DNA from: Xylogone sp. PMI_703
Lineage: Eukaryota > Ascomycota > Leotiomycetes
Direction of reading: 5' to 3'
Length of the DNA stretch: 64,000 bases
NCBI GenBank assembly: GCA_021399445.1
Contig: JAJTUQ010000004.1
Span: 5,270,001-5,334,000, forward strand
In this document: positions 33,604 through 45,675 of the stretch, piece by piece
Numbering within the stretch: the stretch's first letter is position 1
Layout of the letters: the number at the start of each line of letters is the position of its first letter
Position numbers and translations under genes: made by a program
The notes under the pieces: generated by a model
Told to the model about the DNA's origin: nothing
Seen by the model: the letters and a program-made list of their open reading frames with translations, nothing else
The model's database searches: none

Positions 33604-34763
33604 TTACAAGAAGTAATCTGGCAACGTATTCCCATCCGCAATCTTCTCCGCTCCGCCTTGTTGCGCATCTCCCTTGTGGATATCGTTCTCGGGTGCCGCA
33701 GCGAAGACGTTGAAGAATCTTTCTCCAGTATCACTAACCTCCAGCACGCTAGCCATATTACCACATCGATAGCAGTAGTTAGGTGCACTCCACACCGTGC
33801 TCAACCGGTCATCGTACAGAACCTGGTACCCTTCCTGGCAAAGCTGATGTGCCCTCAGTATATGGGACATGCTATTCACTTCCAGGAACTTCTTGACGAC
33901 TTGAGCGCCAAACTGGTAGCCAGCACCACGCGGCGAAAGTGAGAACTCGTCTCGCTCGGGATCTGGATCCGACCATACAAGGTCTGCCATAGGTCCCTCG
34001 TGAGGTATTTCGCGAAAGCGATCTATAATCTTTATCTGGTCGATTGAATGAATAGAAGGGGAAAGTCCTGTGAAAATCCAGTAAGATTAGTTTGTATGCA
34101 AAAAACTAGGGGGATGACCTGTTCTGTAGCTATATAATTACCTCCGTGAACGCAAAAGATCTGGTCATTGATAACGACACTTAAGGTCAAAAAATCGAAC
34201 ATATCCGTGAAGTAGTGCCACACGTTGGCATTGCCGTACTTCCGCGAACATTCCGTATAAAAACCATATGATTGAGTAACTCCTCGTGACTCATGGTTTC
34301 CTCGTATAAGGTGAACTCGGTGGGGGTATCGTAGCTTTAAACAAACAAGCAGAGATATAGTCTCAACACTAAACATGCCACGGTCTACATAATCGCCTAC
34401 AGACCATGTATTAGTAATTACTCCAAGAAAGGTAGCAATTTCTTGACTGACCTAAGAAAAGATAATTGGTATCAGGACACCATCCTCCAATCTTGAAGAT
34501 CTCTATCAAATCAAAGAACTGGCCATGGATATCTCCAACAACTGTAACTGGCGCTTGGACATGGACGACGTTGCTCTCTTGCATCAACAGCTCCTTTGTC
34601 TTTGCGCATATCGCTTCTATGACGGATTCCGCAAGTAAGTTTTTTTTGTAGAGGCTCTCTATGCATTCGTCCAAGTCCACAGAAGCTGCAGAAAGAGTAA
34701 ATTCCGTCAGTAATTTGTTCGCGATTCATAGCGGGGTGCGCTCGTACAAGGAAGTCCAGGCAT
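33604..34763 (-). CDS. PP2A-like Ser/Thr phosphatase, Ppg1 type
   Basis: Four exons (34748-34763, 34452-34685, 34142-34396, 33604-34067) encode 322 residues. Metallophosphatase motifs are complete: [51 protein letters not shown], and the later [18 protein letters not shown] with [13 protein letters not shown]. The C terminus ends DYFL, matching the methylated tail of PP2A-class enzymes. [20 protein letters not shown] at the start and the long ending after [10 protein letters not shown] suit the Ppg1 branch better than Pph21/Sit4; Ppg1 works in the Far/STRIPAK complex. The 16-nt first exon (MPGLP) is the least certain part: the acceptor CTGCAG/CTTCTGTGGAC is clear, but another upstream ATG exon could be used. 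Confidence 0.88.
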
Positions 34764-35727
34764 GTTGCCGCTAAGCTGTAAGGCTGACTCCTATGAGCCA
34801 AGCAGCTCTGATATTTTGGATTTGCAAAAGGCACATGCGGTTTCTGGTAGTTGTAAGAGTTGGCTAAACAACATGGTCGCTTTAGCATGTCATATCATAC
34901 TGGATTGGTGGCGTGGCAACTCAAAGGAAAGCCGTCTTCAATAGACTAGGGGCTCAAAAGCTAGGCTGATTATCAACCCGCGCGTCTAAACTTTAATCAC
35001 AGCTCCAAGGGTCCTAATATACTCACGTGATGGTGAAGATTTGTATGGCATAAAATTAGAATCGACTTTTTCACTATCTGGCTCTACAGAATGAAAGATT
35101 ATTACAATATGTTTCCATATAGGATAATTCTAATACATTGAAGTTACTTTATCAAACTACACGCTGTAAAAGCGGCATACTTTTCTCACGTGACTGCCAT
35201 CCACAGTAAATTCAACGTCCGTAATAGGCGAACCTCTCTAATTAGTGCCTTGGATCCTAGCAATATGTCTCATTTCTATTTGCGAACGTCCTCCCTCATT
35301 GCTATCCAATTCTCTTTTTCATTCATGAGATAGTTTCCCATTTTTCCCACTTTACGGCGTTATCTCACTATCTCATACGCTACTACATTTCTAGCTGCTC
35401 AGATTGAACGGGTTCGACGGTGCTCGAAACTCGGTTTTATCTCAGATCAACAACTATCAAGGTGACGGGGTTCGACTTAGCTAGTTTTCAACCTGTCACA
35501 GATTTTCTATTAAGGGTCGAGAATTTCAAGGCAAAGATTCAAGTTTCATTTTCCTCAATAAGTCCTTTTCTGCTCTGGATATCAGCTTCAAAGAGAACCT
35601 TGGGCGTCGCGAAAGCTTGATCTGGCATATGATTGCCCCTGGATCGCTCGGTTTCTTCCTTTTTATTGCAAATCGCGGCCTTTTATCAATGAATTGCTAG
35701 AACTTGCTATTACCCTAGTTTATCACC
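34764..35727. promoter_or_regulatory. Divergent intergenic region phosphatase / zinc-knuckle gene
   Basis: About 960 bp with CACGTG boxes at 35024-35029 and 35187-35192. The stretch 35320-35720 is a probable 5' UTR or promoter of the zinc-knuckle gene. No gene accepted. Confidence 0.5.
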
Positions 35728-38141
35728 ATGTCGACAGACGTGAAGCAAACTGGCGAGCCTCCTGGGAGTACGTCAGCGGAATCGCTTGCACCGGGACAGA
35801 CTAGTTCCGAACAGCCGCGCTGCTATAATTGCGGGTTAGAGGGTCACTATGTGATGGGTTGTCCAGAACCTACACGTGCGATTCCAGCGTAAGTGAAACT
35901 TTGCCTTTCTTTGTCTTGTTCTGAAGGAGTTTGGGAAGCACGGCTAATTCAGCCTAGTGGTCTAGCCGCTGCACGTGCTGCTGGAGCCTCCCATCCTGCC
36001 AAAAAGGATAGTTCGAATGATGGACGTCCCTTTCAACAAGGCCAATCATCACATCGTCAACGATCCGGAGCTATAGTTACTCGATATCCGGTTCCAAAAA
36101 GTGCTCCTGTCATTACTCGCTATGCTGTTCCACCTCATGTAAGTCCTGGCTATGCTGGCTCTCAAGGCCCATATCAACAACCATACCAACAGTATGGTGG
36201 ATTCAATCAACCTCCTGCATATCAAGGACCTCATGTACCCCCCAACCCATATGGACCATATCCACCCGGCCAGCAGTACAGTGGTGCAGGACCCCAGTTT
36301 CAATACGGCCAAGCCCAGGGAGCACAACCGTACGGAAATCAGCCCCCCGCTTACGGAACTCCAGGCTACCAAGGCCCCCCAGCACCCTACAGTCAATACC
36401 CCCAGCCTGGTCAACAAGGATATCCAAATACTCCTGAGCCATATGGCCCTCAACCACCCGTGGGACCATATCAAACCCCTGGCGCTCCCTATCAGCATCC
36501 GAATCCTAGCTATACTGGAGGTTATGGTTATAATTCCACTGCAAATGCTCAACATCAAAATCCACCACAGTGGAACCAACCACCACCTTCTCAGCCTTAT
36601 AATGGGCCCCCATATCAAAACCCCCCTCCACCCCAATATGGTCAAGGATATCAAAATCACCCCCAACCTCCATATCAAAGCTATGGTCCACAATTCCAGC
36701 AGCCACCGCAGCAAGGATATGGCCAAGGATCTCAGCTCCCTCCTTATGGTGGGCCTCATATACCAGCACAGCATGACCGACCAAAGTCAGCAGGTTCCTC
36801 TAGATCATCCAGCGTTGGGCACGAACGTACATCTCGTAGACCGTTCTTCAAACGAAAGGATGGTGGCTCGAGCGGACATCAGAATCACCAGCGGTATGGG
36901 ACGCAGCCGCCTACAGATTTCCAGAACGAATATTCAGATGATCAGTCATACTTTGACTGGGAGTTCGAGGCTATTTTCAATGAAGAAATCCATGCCCCAG
37001 CAGTACCTATTGCTCTTACGCTGTCAAACGTCCCTGAAGAACAACCATTATATCTCGGTATGGAAAATTCAGATAATATAGTTTCTCGATACATACGAGT
37101 GGACAATCTAGAAGAGTTCAAATTAAGCATCAGAGACACATCCTACTGGGATTCAGTAAAGGACGATACAGCGTTTATCGATATAAGTAGCAGTCAAGTT
37201 CTCATTCCGTTTGAGCAAGTCCAATGGTGGATGGAAGAACGACATGCCAGGAGAGCTGAGGATGAATTTGGCACTACCCAAAGTAGAATGGCAGATGAGA
37301 GCACTGGAGATACAGATAGCTACGAGAACAACTTGAAACGTGCTCGATCTCCGGAGAAGCAACTCTCAAATTCTCCAAAACGCCGTAGGTCTGAAAGAGA
37401 GTATTCTCCAATGCAGAAAGTCAAGTATGAGAATGAGTCCTCTCCGCATGGATACAGACAGCCATCACCGGATGTGTGGGCATCTACTACACCAGTCTTA
37501 AACCGGTCAAGTACACCAGCTTTGGTTGCTGAGGATGATGCATGGGCTCCTCAACCTGGGGAAGGTCTTGCATCACAAACGACGGCCAAAGATCCAACTG
37601 AAGCCTTGCTTGCTTCATTAGGAGTGTCTGGTGAACCCAAACCCGTGAGAGATACCTCTGTGAACCCACTTGTAGATCCTTACGACAATACTCGTGGTCC
37701 TCCACCACAGCGTCAGGATTCTGGCTACTTCAGTTCTAGGGGTTCTTATAGCAATGGGTCCAGTTCAGACGGCCTCATGACGAGGCGTGCATCCCAGTGG
37801 GAAGGGCAACCTCCACCACCTCCTCCCCCACGTGATTTCCTCAAAAGAATTGATGGAACTGGAGATACGCCTTCTCCAACTACAATATCTCCGCTAGAGG
37901 CCATGCAGCAATCAAAGGCAGGCGAATCTTCAGAGTATATCGCTAAAGATATACATCAAGCTCAAAAGCGAAGCGATGGGAAGAAACCGGAGCCTTTACG
38001 CCAGGAAGATGATGTCACGCCTAGATTTAAAAGATCTCAACCACAGGTAGCGGAAGCTTACAGGTATGTTTCAAAGGTTTCATTCTCGATTATTCTTGAT
38101 CATAAAAAACTAACGGGCTTTCCGTTAGCCGGCGCTGGTAG
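35728..38141 (+). CDS. CCHC zinc-knuckle protein with long Pro/Gly/Gln/Tyr-rich region
   Basis: Three exons (35728-35888, 35958-38063, 38129-38141) encode 759 residues. One zinc knuckle, CYNCGLEGHYVMGC, has the C-x2-C-x4-H-x4-C spacing of nucleic-acid-binding knuckles. Residues ~95-300 are a Pro/Tyr/Gly/Gln-rich low-complexity domain, with repeated PYGPQ- and YQ-type units and no charged residues over long stretches. A more structured middle (YFDWEFEAIFNEE, VSRYIRVDNLEEFKLSIRDT, VLIPFEQVQWWMEERHARR) is followed by a disordered Ser/Pro/charged part, and the protein ends EAYSRRW. A tiny last exon of 13 nt supplies SRRW. The architecture suggests an RNA-binding protein able to form condensates. 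I do not know a named orthologue. Confidence 0.85.
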
Positions 38142-38718
38142 GGCTCTTTACGTACATTCTCCAAAGCCTAGTATTCTCGAACACACATTCTTCTAATTCT
38201 AACACGGCGTTCGCGGTATAGTGTTTTCTAGAGACTTAAGTTCTTCCCAGCAAGCCTTCTAGTGGTTGGCAGGGCTGTATACATATTACTTTTCATTTTG
38301 TATTATTTGTAGTTCTACTAAAAAGCGATGGAGTTCGCATCTGGGAGGGCAAAAGGTTCTCTTCTTAATATTCATTGTCAGGGCCACTCGATTTTTCATA
38401 TTTTCCGTCAGGCCTACTCAGATCGTTGTTTACAGTTCTTTTTATTATGAACGCGCCGAATTAGGCTGTCTGTTAGCCGCTCCAGGCTCTTTTCTCACGT
38501 ATCTTCTCTTTTTGTCTAGTATTTAATGGCCATGGCCGTAAGCAGCGGGCCCATATAGGCAAATTAACTCGTAATGCGCCCTTCCAAGCTTCTAGTTGAT
38601 ATTAATATCGCTGAGAGCTTTTTTCCTTGACTATATCAAATATCACTGTAACTCTTAAATGTCGCACGACTGCGTGAACGCCGTAAGGAGAGTGTGGTGA
38701 AATACGTGGGGCAGAGGC
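38142..38718. other. Convergent 3' intergenic stretch
   Basis: About 580 bp between the zinc-knuckle gene (+) and AP-3 beta (-). T-rich; the short frame at 38266-38526 is hydrophobic by base composition and was not accepted. Confidence 0.4.
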
Positions 38719-41309
38719 TCACTTGATGAGTTTACCGGCCTCGCCCTCGTCATCCGCTTCGCTCTCCTCTTCGGCGTCCGAACTCGCCTCACCAGACTCT
38801 TCTTCGCTTTCCTCCTCTTCCTCATCCTCTTCCTCATCCTCCTCCTCATCCTCTTCCTCATCTTCTTCATCGTCGTCAGCCTCTTCCTCTTCTTCCTCCA
38901 CCTCATCCTCTGCAAGCCAATCATCAAGTGTCTTTTCCTTGTTAGAAGCACCAAAACCGTTGGTCTTTGAGGGGGAGTTTTGTGGCATGCTTCTGGTCTC
39001 GACGGTAGCGCTACCGAGCCGCTCGATCGCAGGCGTGAGACGCTTCTCATCATAATCCTTGGCAGGCTCGGAGTCTCTCAAGGAGGGATCTGGCTCCTTC
39101 CCATCCTCAACCCAATTAGGCAAAGCCTCATAACCTCTAATCCCATGGACACCTCCTGCTTCACCTACTACTAGGCTCGCTGATCCAAGAGTAAAGTTAG
39201 TGCGGCTCTCTGATGGACTAGGAGTATGGGGTACAGGTTTCGGTGCTAGAAGCATCAGGCTAGCCAATTGCGTAGAAGATGGAACTGCAAGGAGAGCCTT
39301 ATACAGCCTCATTCGATCTCGAAGATCGTATGAAGTATCATAACGAGCAAGGAGAACAATATAATTCCATAAGAGCACGATGGGATGCTCGGATTCTGAC
39401 TCTTCAAAGGGCTGTTGTTCGTTTTCTTCCGAATTTAATTCTCCAAAGCCTTCTTTATCATGGACCTGCTGTGTTGGTGGCGAGGCTAATGAAGCTTTCT
39501 GTCCATCCTGACCCTCGTTCTGTTGGTTGAGATAGTGAAGATAAACTTTTGCAGCGAGAAGCACAATCTGCAATTTCGCAGGTTCTGCTTCGTCTGCAAA
39601 TCCTTTGGCAAGAATTCGCAGGACATCTGCAGCTATATTATTCCCACTCTCAATACCAGCAAATTCACCAACGAGCCATATTATTGTTGCTCGTGCTCGA
39701 GGATTTGTTGCCGTGTCGAGGTGTTTGGCCAGACGAATCACAGTGCTGATGTGAGCCGCAGGATCCTGTTGAATGAGATGCCTGATAACCGTCAAAGATT
39801 CTGCCACAAGATTGCCATCGAAGCTTGTTATTTGCTTTAGAAGGAGTCTCAGGCACCGTGCAGATGTCTTAACATCACTTTGAGCGCACCTGCCGATGGC
39901 ACGAACAGCATCTCTCACTAGCTCTTCATCTGAACCACTAGCAAAATGCTCTAGTTCGTTTAGAATAATGCTCTTGAAATAAGGGTTACAATATGGAAAT
40001 ATCAAGGTAAGCAGTTCTAGTTTTAGCTCCCAGATTTGTTTGGTATCTGTAGAATGAACGAGAAAATGAGATGCATATTGAACAAATGCTTGTGGGTTTG
40101 TGAGACATATCGAGACGATGTTGTATAGTACCACGTGTTGAATATCTTGTGGCCCTCGTAATAATGCCACCATTGGCCCGACACATGCGTCAATATACTC
40201 TTGTGTACCAAGATTTACGCAACACTTTGTAACTGCAACCACAACGGCTGAGTTCCGACTCTGCAGAAGAGGCCGAATACTCTTTAGCAGTAGTTCGAGA
40301 TCCGGATCCAGTACTTGCACTAAGTCGCTGTTATCGTCTTCTTCGCTTTCTGCATCTCCGTAAAAGTCTTGTGTGCTCTTGTTCTTCTTGACCTTCCTCA
40401 TCCTTTTTGGGAAACACTTTCTGGCGTATATAGTCATCAGCCTTAGTGCTGCAAGTTGACTCCATTCATCCATATCGACCAACTTCTTGACTAAACCTCT
40501 ATAGTGTTTATGAATGAGGTCAATGCGGTCAGGACATATATCCAAAAATGCTTTGACTGCAGCCCCTGCAACATAGTACTGTCGGTCGCCCAGTAGCGTA
40601 GATATGTATTCCAGCAACTGGGGAAGAGTTTTTGGATCTAACCGGTAGCATTTAGGAATGGCTAATGCAGCTGCCTTCCTCACGTAGGGACTCATATCCC
40701 CAAGACCCTTCTTGATAGCCAGAGATACAATTTGACTGATCACGGGTACCCGTATTCCGGACATTGTTTTGAGTGCCAATGCTCTAACCTGAGGATTGCT
40801 ATCTGAAAGAGACTTCTGTATGGTATTGATCGAGAGCAGGGCCATATCCGGTTCTTGTTCCGCGTAATTGAGCAAGTATATGTAGACCAGTTTCTTTATT
40901 TCTATATTAGGTGACGCAACATTCTTGACCACGGATGAAAAGAACGGGAGACAGGGTTGAGATTGGTACATCATCTGCGCAAGTCATAGTCAGTTGTAGT
41001 GTAGTTTTGAGCAGTATCCGATCATGTAGTCTGCAACGGGACAGCACTCTAAGTCACCAGAGACGTACAGATATGACCTTCCTCAACCCCTCCAGTATGT
41101 CCCTATCATTGCGACTATCTAGCAACTTCTTGATCTGAGGCACTGAAAGGGTCTTGGTCCCTGCCCTGTAGCTTCGAGCTGATTGGGCTGCATCGAGAGT
41201 GAGCTCTCGAGCTACGAAACATTATTAGTATAGATTCTAAAGATACACATTGACTCCCAGGGACCGTACCGCTTTCGAGCAAGCCTGATATCCGCGCTAT
41301 TGACTCCAT
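38719..41309 (-). CDS. APL6: AP-3 adaptor complex beta subunit
   Basis: Three exons (41270-41309, 41069-41211, 38719-40974) encode 812 residues. The adaptin HEAT solenoid spans most of it: MESIARISGLLES, TKTLSVPQIKKLLDSRNDRD, IEIKKLVYIYLLNYAEQEPD, RALALKTMSGIRVPVISQIV and PYVRKAAALAIPKCYRLDP are classic beta-adaptin blocks. The sequence ends in a long Asp/Glu/Ser tail in place of the animal hinge plus ear, as in other fungal AP-3 beta chains. AP-3 carries cargo from the Golgi to the vacuole without passing endosomes. The acidic tail produces a striking poly-Ser frame on the other strand, which is not a gene. Confidence 0.95.
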
Positions 41310-41683
41310 AAGTGACTCTTAACATTATCAAGCCTCCGCATAGGTGTGAGTTGTTGTCGCGGTTGTCTAGAAGCTGGTGGAGGGGCCCTGGTAAGCGATG
41401 TGCGCATTCCCACTACTTCGGACACTTCGACGTCAGCGAACCAGGGCCATGCAAGAGGGAAGCACGCAATACAAAATGGCTAGAGCGCAACCAATAACTC
41501 CTAAATTGGGGAACAATTATCCTTCTTCAATACCTGTGTGCTGTTTGGTGTTATACTACAACGACTAACCTTACTAACCATGGCGATAGCAATAATATTT
41601 CCCTCTCTCTTTAGGCACGTGGGCATCAAGATCCGAATAGCCTCTTTACCTGGATAGGTCTTCCTTGCTGCCAGATAAGAAGA
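41310..41683. promoter_or_regulatory. Divergent promoter AP-3 beta / unknown gene
   Basis: 374 bp between start codons. A CACGTG box at 41616-41621 lies about 65 bp upstream of the downstream ATG. No gene seen. Confidence 0.5.
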
Positions 41684-42520
41684 TTGATGGCTCCAATACC
41701 GATAGTTTTGCCGCATGCTCTTCCTACGGAACTACTCACTTACGTCCTGGCTCACCAAGCATACCCAACGACGCTTGTAATCTGCGAAGACCGCAAAACA
41801 TTCCTCGAGTCAGTCACATCTACTCTCAATGACTCCTCTAGACCTTCATCAACGGAGCAGCAACTTCAGCCAGAAGTGCCCTCCGGAGAAGGCGCAGTGC
41901 CTGCGGTAGCGGAGAATGTGGACAATCTAGGTTCAGAACAAGATCCTCCTAGACCAACTTCCAACCAACCCCTCCCCCAACATCCACTCCTCACCAATAC
42001 AATCCACCAGCTGGTTACCTCCCGCTCCATAAATATCGTCTTCATACCAACAATCTCACACTTGCGCGCTTACCTGGCGACCTTTCCCAACTTCAGTGCG
42101 TCGTCACATGTTTCCCCTCCCCAGCATCGAGAATGGGACAAACCTGGCGAGAAATGCCCACTGCTAGTTATATATGGCATGTTGGAGTTACACCGAGATA
42201 CTAGTGAGTGGAGTGCACAAGGAGTAGGAAGTACGCTGGCTTCACTGGTACAGGTTAGCTATCCCAGTGGACGAAAGGTGGTGATCGTTGAAAAGAAAAC
42301 TGGTAGTAATGGTGCTATGGACGCTAGAATAAGTGAGGAGGAAGAGGTGAGAACCGGAGAAGTGAAAGAGGATCCATGGGAGGAACTTATCCCACTGCTA
42401 AGTGGTAGTGTGAGACGTGCTGGGCTAGATATTGACTCTCAAGGTTGGAGTGGTCGGACTGTAAAGCTCGGAAGAATATTGAGGCGTTGGTTCGTGTTCG
42501 AAAAAAGAGACTGGAGTTAA
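41684..42520 (+). CDS. Fungal protein of unknown function, RecA-like features possible
   Basis: Single exon of 278 codons, starting MMAPIPIVLPHALPTELLTY; the second ATG three bases on is equally usable. Hydrophobic strands alternate with helices: TTLVICEDRKTFLESV, INIVFIPTISHLRAYL, CPLLVIYGMLELHRDTSEWS, GSTLASLVQVSYPSGRKVVI and a closing VKLGRILRRWFVFEKRDW. The block in the middle resembles the strand-helix core of degenerate RecA/Rad51-like proteins (as in Shu-complex or Elp6-type ATPase-less paralogues), and no Walker A is visible. That is a pattern impression only. A Ser/Pro/Gln-rich insert interrupts the first part. It converges with NUF2, leaving 165 bp. Confidence 0.75.
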   Translation: MMAPIPIVLPHALPTELLTYVLAHQAYPTTLVICEDRKTFLESVTSTLNDSSRPSSTEQQLQPEVPSGEGAVPAVAENVDNLGSEQDPPRPTSNQPLPQHPLLTNTIHQLVTSRSINIVFIPTISHLRAYLATFPNFSASSHVSPPQHREWDKPGEKCPLLVIYGMLELHRDTSEWSAQGVGSTLASLVQVSYPSGRKVVIVEKKTGSNGAMDARISEEEEVRTGEVKEDPWEELIPLLSGSVRRAGLDIDSQGWSGRTVKLGRILRRWFVFEKRDWS

Positions 42521-42685
42521 AATATGTAATACATATTAAACATTCATATTTATTGCTTCTGATTGCAACATTCAATGCTAGGAAGGATCATTATCATTTC
42601 ATGTGGTATCAACCCAAATGCAACCAAACGCCGTATCTTAGCCATCATCCCATATCATAACCAAGAATAGCAAACAGGATAATCA

Positions 42686-44177
42686 TCATAGTGCCTGTTC
42701 CATTTCGGTTATGTATAATTTGATGTGAGAGTCCATCTTCAAAAACTCATCATGTGCGTTATGAATTTCGTTCTCAATATTTTCCTTCAAATCTGCCATC
42801 TGTTTTAGAGTAAGCAGGTGATTCAGTGCTTTGAGTATATAAAAACGTACCTTCTTTTCTGTCTGTTCTATTCGAACCCTTCTTCGTTCCATCTCTTTGC
42901 TCTTTTCGGCACGCTCATCTGTTAACTGTCTGTGTATCGCTCTCAATTCCTCCATCCTTTGCTTTGCGGCCTGTGCCTTTTCTCTACTGCTTTCTCTTAG
43001 TTTTTCTGTCCTCTCATTCCATTTCGATAGTTGTCTCTGCAGTAATCCTTCGGTCCGCTCCACCTCTCTGACATTATTCCCACGCTCTCCTAGAGCATCA
43101 CGCTGCTTTGCGATTCTGATATTTTCCTCCTCTTCCTTCGCTAACTCGACAGATATCTCCTCCAGTAGTTTTATACAAGCTGCTACATCTGATGAAACAA
43201 CTGAAAAAGTATCTGTCGAGGTCTGTAAAGCTCGGGCTCGTCTATCCATGGTATCGATCTGGTTTTTATCGGAATTGAGAGTGTTGCTGAGTTCGGTCAA
43301 GGATGCTTGGAGGGCTGCAGGCGATTGCAGTACATACGGCCGCAGCTTTGCGCTCTCTTGTCTTAGGGTAATTGTTGCTGCAGTCTTATCCTCTAACAAC
43401 GCTGTCATTTCTGCTTTCTTTGCCTTGGCATTTTCGAATCGTCTTGTGACCTTCTCTTGGCTCTGCCGGAGCTCTAGTAACCTCTTCTTCAACTCCTCAT
43501 TCCGCTTCACTTTCTCAGCAATATGTGCCTCCATCGCCTTCCGGTTTGCCTTCATCTCCTCTAAGCGGACTTCCATCTCCTGGTTCTCCATATATAAGGT
43601 CTCAATTCTCATCTTCGTTGTCTCGGCCTTGTTGAAGTGCTCATCAATTATAGATGTTTGACTTTCACGAAATCTCACGAAATTTATGATGTAAGAAAAG
43701 ATCTTAACCAAACGATCATGCGTAGGCTTAAACAAGTCCTGAAACGAAAAATCCGTAATCCCACATTCAACTAGAAGTTTCCGCAAAGTAGCGTAGAATC
43801 CCATGAGGTTTCGTGTCTCCGCTGGCACACTGTCTATGTATTCCCCACAAATATCCTCTGCTGCTGCACGCATAGCTGGATCGATAGTCTCTCGAGTCGC
43901 GTTCATTAAAAGTTCTGCAAACCATTCGAAGATCATCTGAATCTGGACAGGGTTTGGTTTCTGAAGATCGGCTACTGTGAAGGGGATACCAATGTCACTG
44001 ATGCATCCAACTATCTCTTTATCGGGCTACCAGAGTCATTTAGCTTTTGCACGCTTCCAAACTGCGATGAGGGCGTTATACCAAGCGCATAAATGCATCA
44101 CTCTCCTCCTCCTTCTTCCTCCCCCGATTCTGCTGCTGAGAGTTGGGGGCCATGCTCATTCTTGGATTATAGGCCAT
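42686..44177 (-). CDS. NUF2: Kinetochore protein Nuf2
   Basis: Three exons (44082-44177, 42851-44026, 42686-42799) encode 461 residues, matching the family length. After a short polar start ([16 protein letters not shown]) the calponin-homology domain covers ~32-150: [40 protein letters not shown] and [20 protein letters not shown]. The rest is a long coiled coil rich in Glu/Lys/Arg/Leu with a small break mid-way. Nuf2 pairs with Ndc80 to attach kinetochores to microtubules. Exon 3 (38 codons) carries the last coiled-coil part that in this family contacts Spc24/Spc25. Identification is firm. Confidence 0.95.
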
Positions 44178-44361
44178 CTTGAAGCTATGTGCTCAATCGC
44201 TATCAACAGTGCCGAAGTGCAAACTCGATATGCTTGATATCCTCAACGTAATGGTGCAGCGATAAGGTCGCTAAGTAAACAATCAAAGTAAACAAATGAG
44301 ACATGTATTTTAATGCCTCAGGCATGAACTCTATATCTACGGAGGAGTCTCCGAAGTAATC

Positions 44362-44428
44362 GTCGGCTATTCGCTTGCACGACTTGCATCAATTCGACCA
44401 ATGGAGGCCGTGCAAGCGAATAACCGAC
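44362..44428. repeat. Imperfect inverted repeat, 20-nt arms
   Basis: The left arm GTCGGCTATTCGCTTGCACG (44362-44381) is the reverse complement of 44409-44428 except for one C/T position. The match may weaken outward through CTCCG (left, ~44350) and CGGAG (right, ~44435-44439). The spacer is 27 nt. It could be a hairpin, a transcription-factor site pair or a small MITE remnant. Confidence 0.75.
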
Positions 44429-45660
44429 AGAGTACGGAGGTACCTCTGGTTAAGCTTTACAACCACCACCTCGCGGACTACGAGAGTACTCTATGTCTCA
44501 CGCAGTGGGTCATTCCCCATTACATCACATCTAGAGAATACCAGTACGGTAGTGGCACAGTACCACTGATTCAACTGCCATCACCATAATTGATCAGCAT
44601 TGCGGTTTGATATCAAGCTAAAGATCTTCAACACTCGGTATCTGAGATACAAAGCATGCACAGCAGGAGACGAGAAGGGTTATCAATGTGTATCATCCAG
44701 ATTCAGGGACGCGGTCGGTTGGGTGGAGTAGGCGAGAACTGGTCATTTTCATACCAGGAGCTTTCATCCTACATATAGACTCCTCATCTTGGCCACATGG
44801 CGAATCGCAGGAGCTTCATTCGAAGGACTGCCGAGCCGAGTTGTCGTACATCCTGAAGTCTCGACTCCGGAGACTTGGAGAGTCCACAACATCCAGTACG
44901 TCAGTTCTTGACATTCTCAGGCTGGGATCCCAAATGTCCACCGTAACCAAGCCTGCCATCCGGAGATAGCATGTCTGTTGCATGCCTTGGCTGACATCGC
45001 AGGTTCTAAAACGGCCCTGTGGACTCGTAGTTCCTGCACCACCAAGGCCCACGTTTCCCCGATTAGTACAGCGGTTGAGGTATTATTTCGTACATTCGCG
45101 GCTTCTAGCACATCCAGCTCGTGGAAATCACCCATTTCTTACAGGACCCCGGGACGATTTTTACACCGCACTATTTGTCAACATGCTTGAGCATTCCACA
45201 ACCTCCACGGCGCCACCAGCTCACCCCGCAAAAGGCCGATGGAGGACTGGATGCAAGACTCCTGCCAATAATGGGACCATGTCCCGAACGACAGAGCTCC
45301 GGGCACGAATGGGTGGCAGGAAGCTGGAAGGCACGGAAGGCTATCAACGGTACAGCACAGAGCCCAGCATACTCCGCACGCCCTTGTTCCACAGCCTGTG
45401 GCCGTGATTGTTCAGCCCCTCCAGCCCTCTGACGTCCCTAACACCCCTCAGCGTTGCGGCGGCATGCACCGACACGGAAATCTCGCCCAGCCAAGTTCCG
45501 ATCTGGATTTTTCACTTTCGTATCTTGGTCATCTATGGTAACTTCTCTTCCCCTGCCAGCTTGGTGCCAAGTAGTGCCAAGTAATCGCTGCAGTGCCGTA
45601 CCGTACTGCTGTTGTACCTGACGGGACACGGGGACTCGGAAGCTCCACCTGCTCCGTACC

Positions 45661-45675
45661 CTCGTACGGTACGAG
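45661..45675. repeat. 15-nt GTAC palindrome
   Basis: CTCGTACGGTACGAG has 7-nt perfectly complementary arms around one base. It lies about 870 bp upstream of the Egt1 start codon within a GTAC-rich region. Confidence 0.8.

Noticed and set aside
36049..37081. Long frames on both strands inside the zinc-knuckle gene
   Set aside because: Shadows of the repetitive Pro/Tyr/Gly/Gln codons; the CCHC-containing frame has proper splice junctions and a stop-defined end.
38723..39055. Plus-strand frame of almost pure serine
   Set aside because: It is the antisense of the acidic Asp/Glu tail of AP-3 beta (GAG/GAA codons read as CTC/TTC and TCC).
42897..43661. 254-codon plus frame opposite NUF2
   Set aside because: Antisense shadow of the Glu/Lys/Leu coiled coil, which reads as Ser/Phe/Leu.
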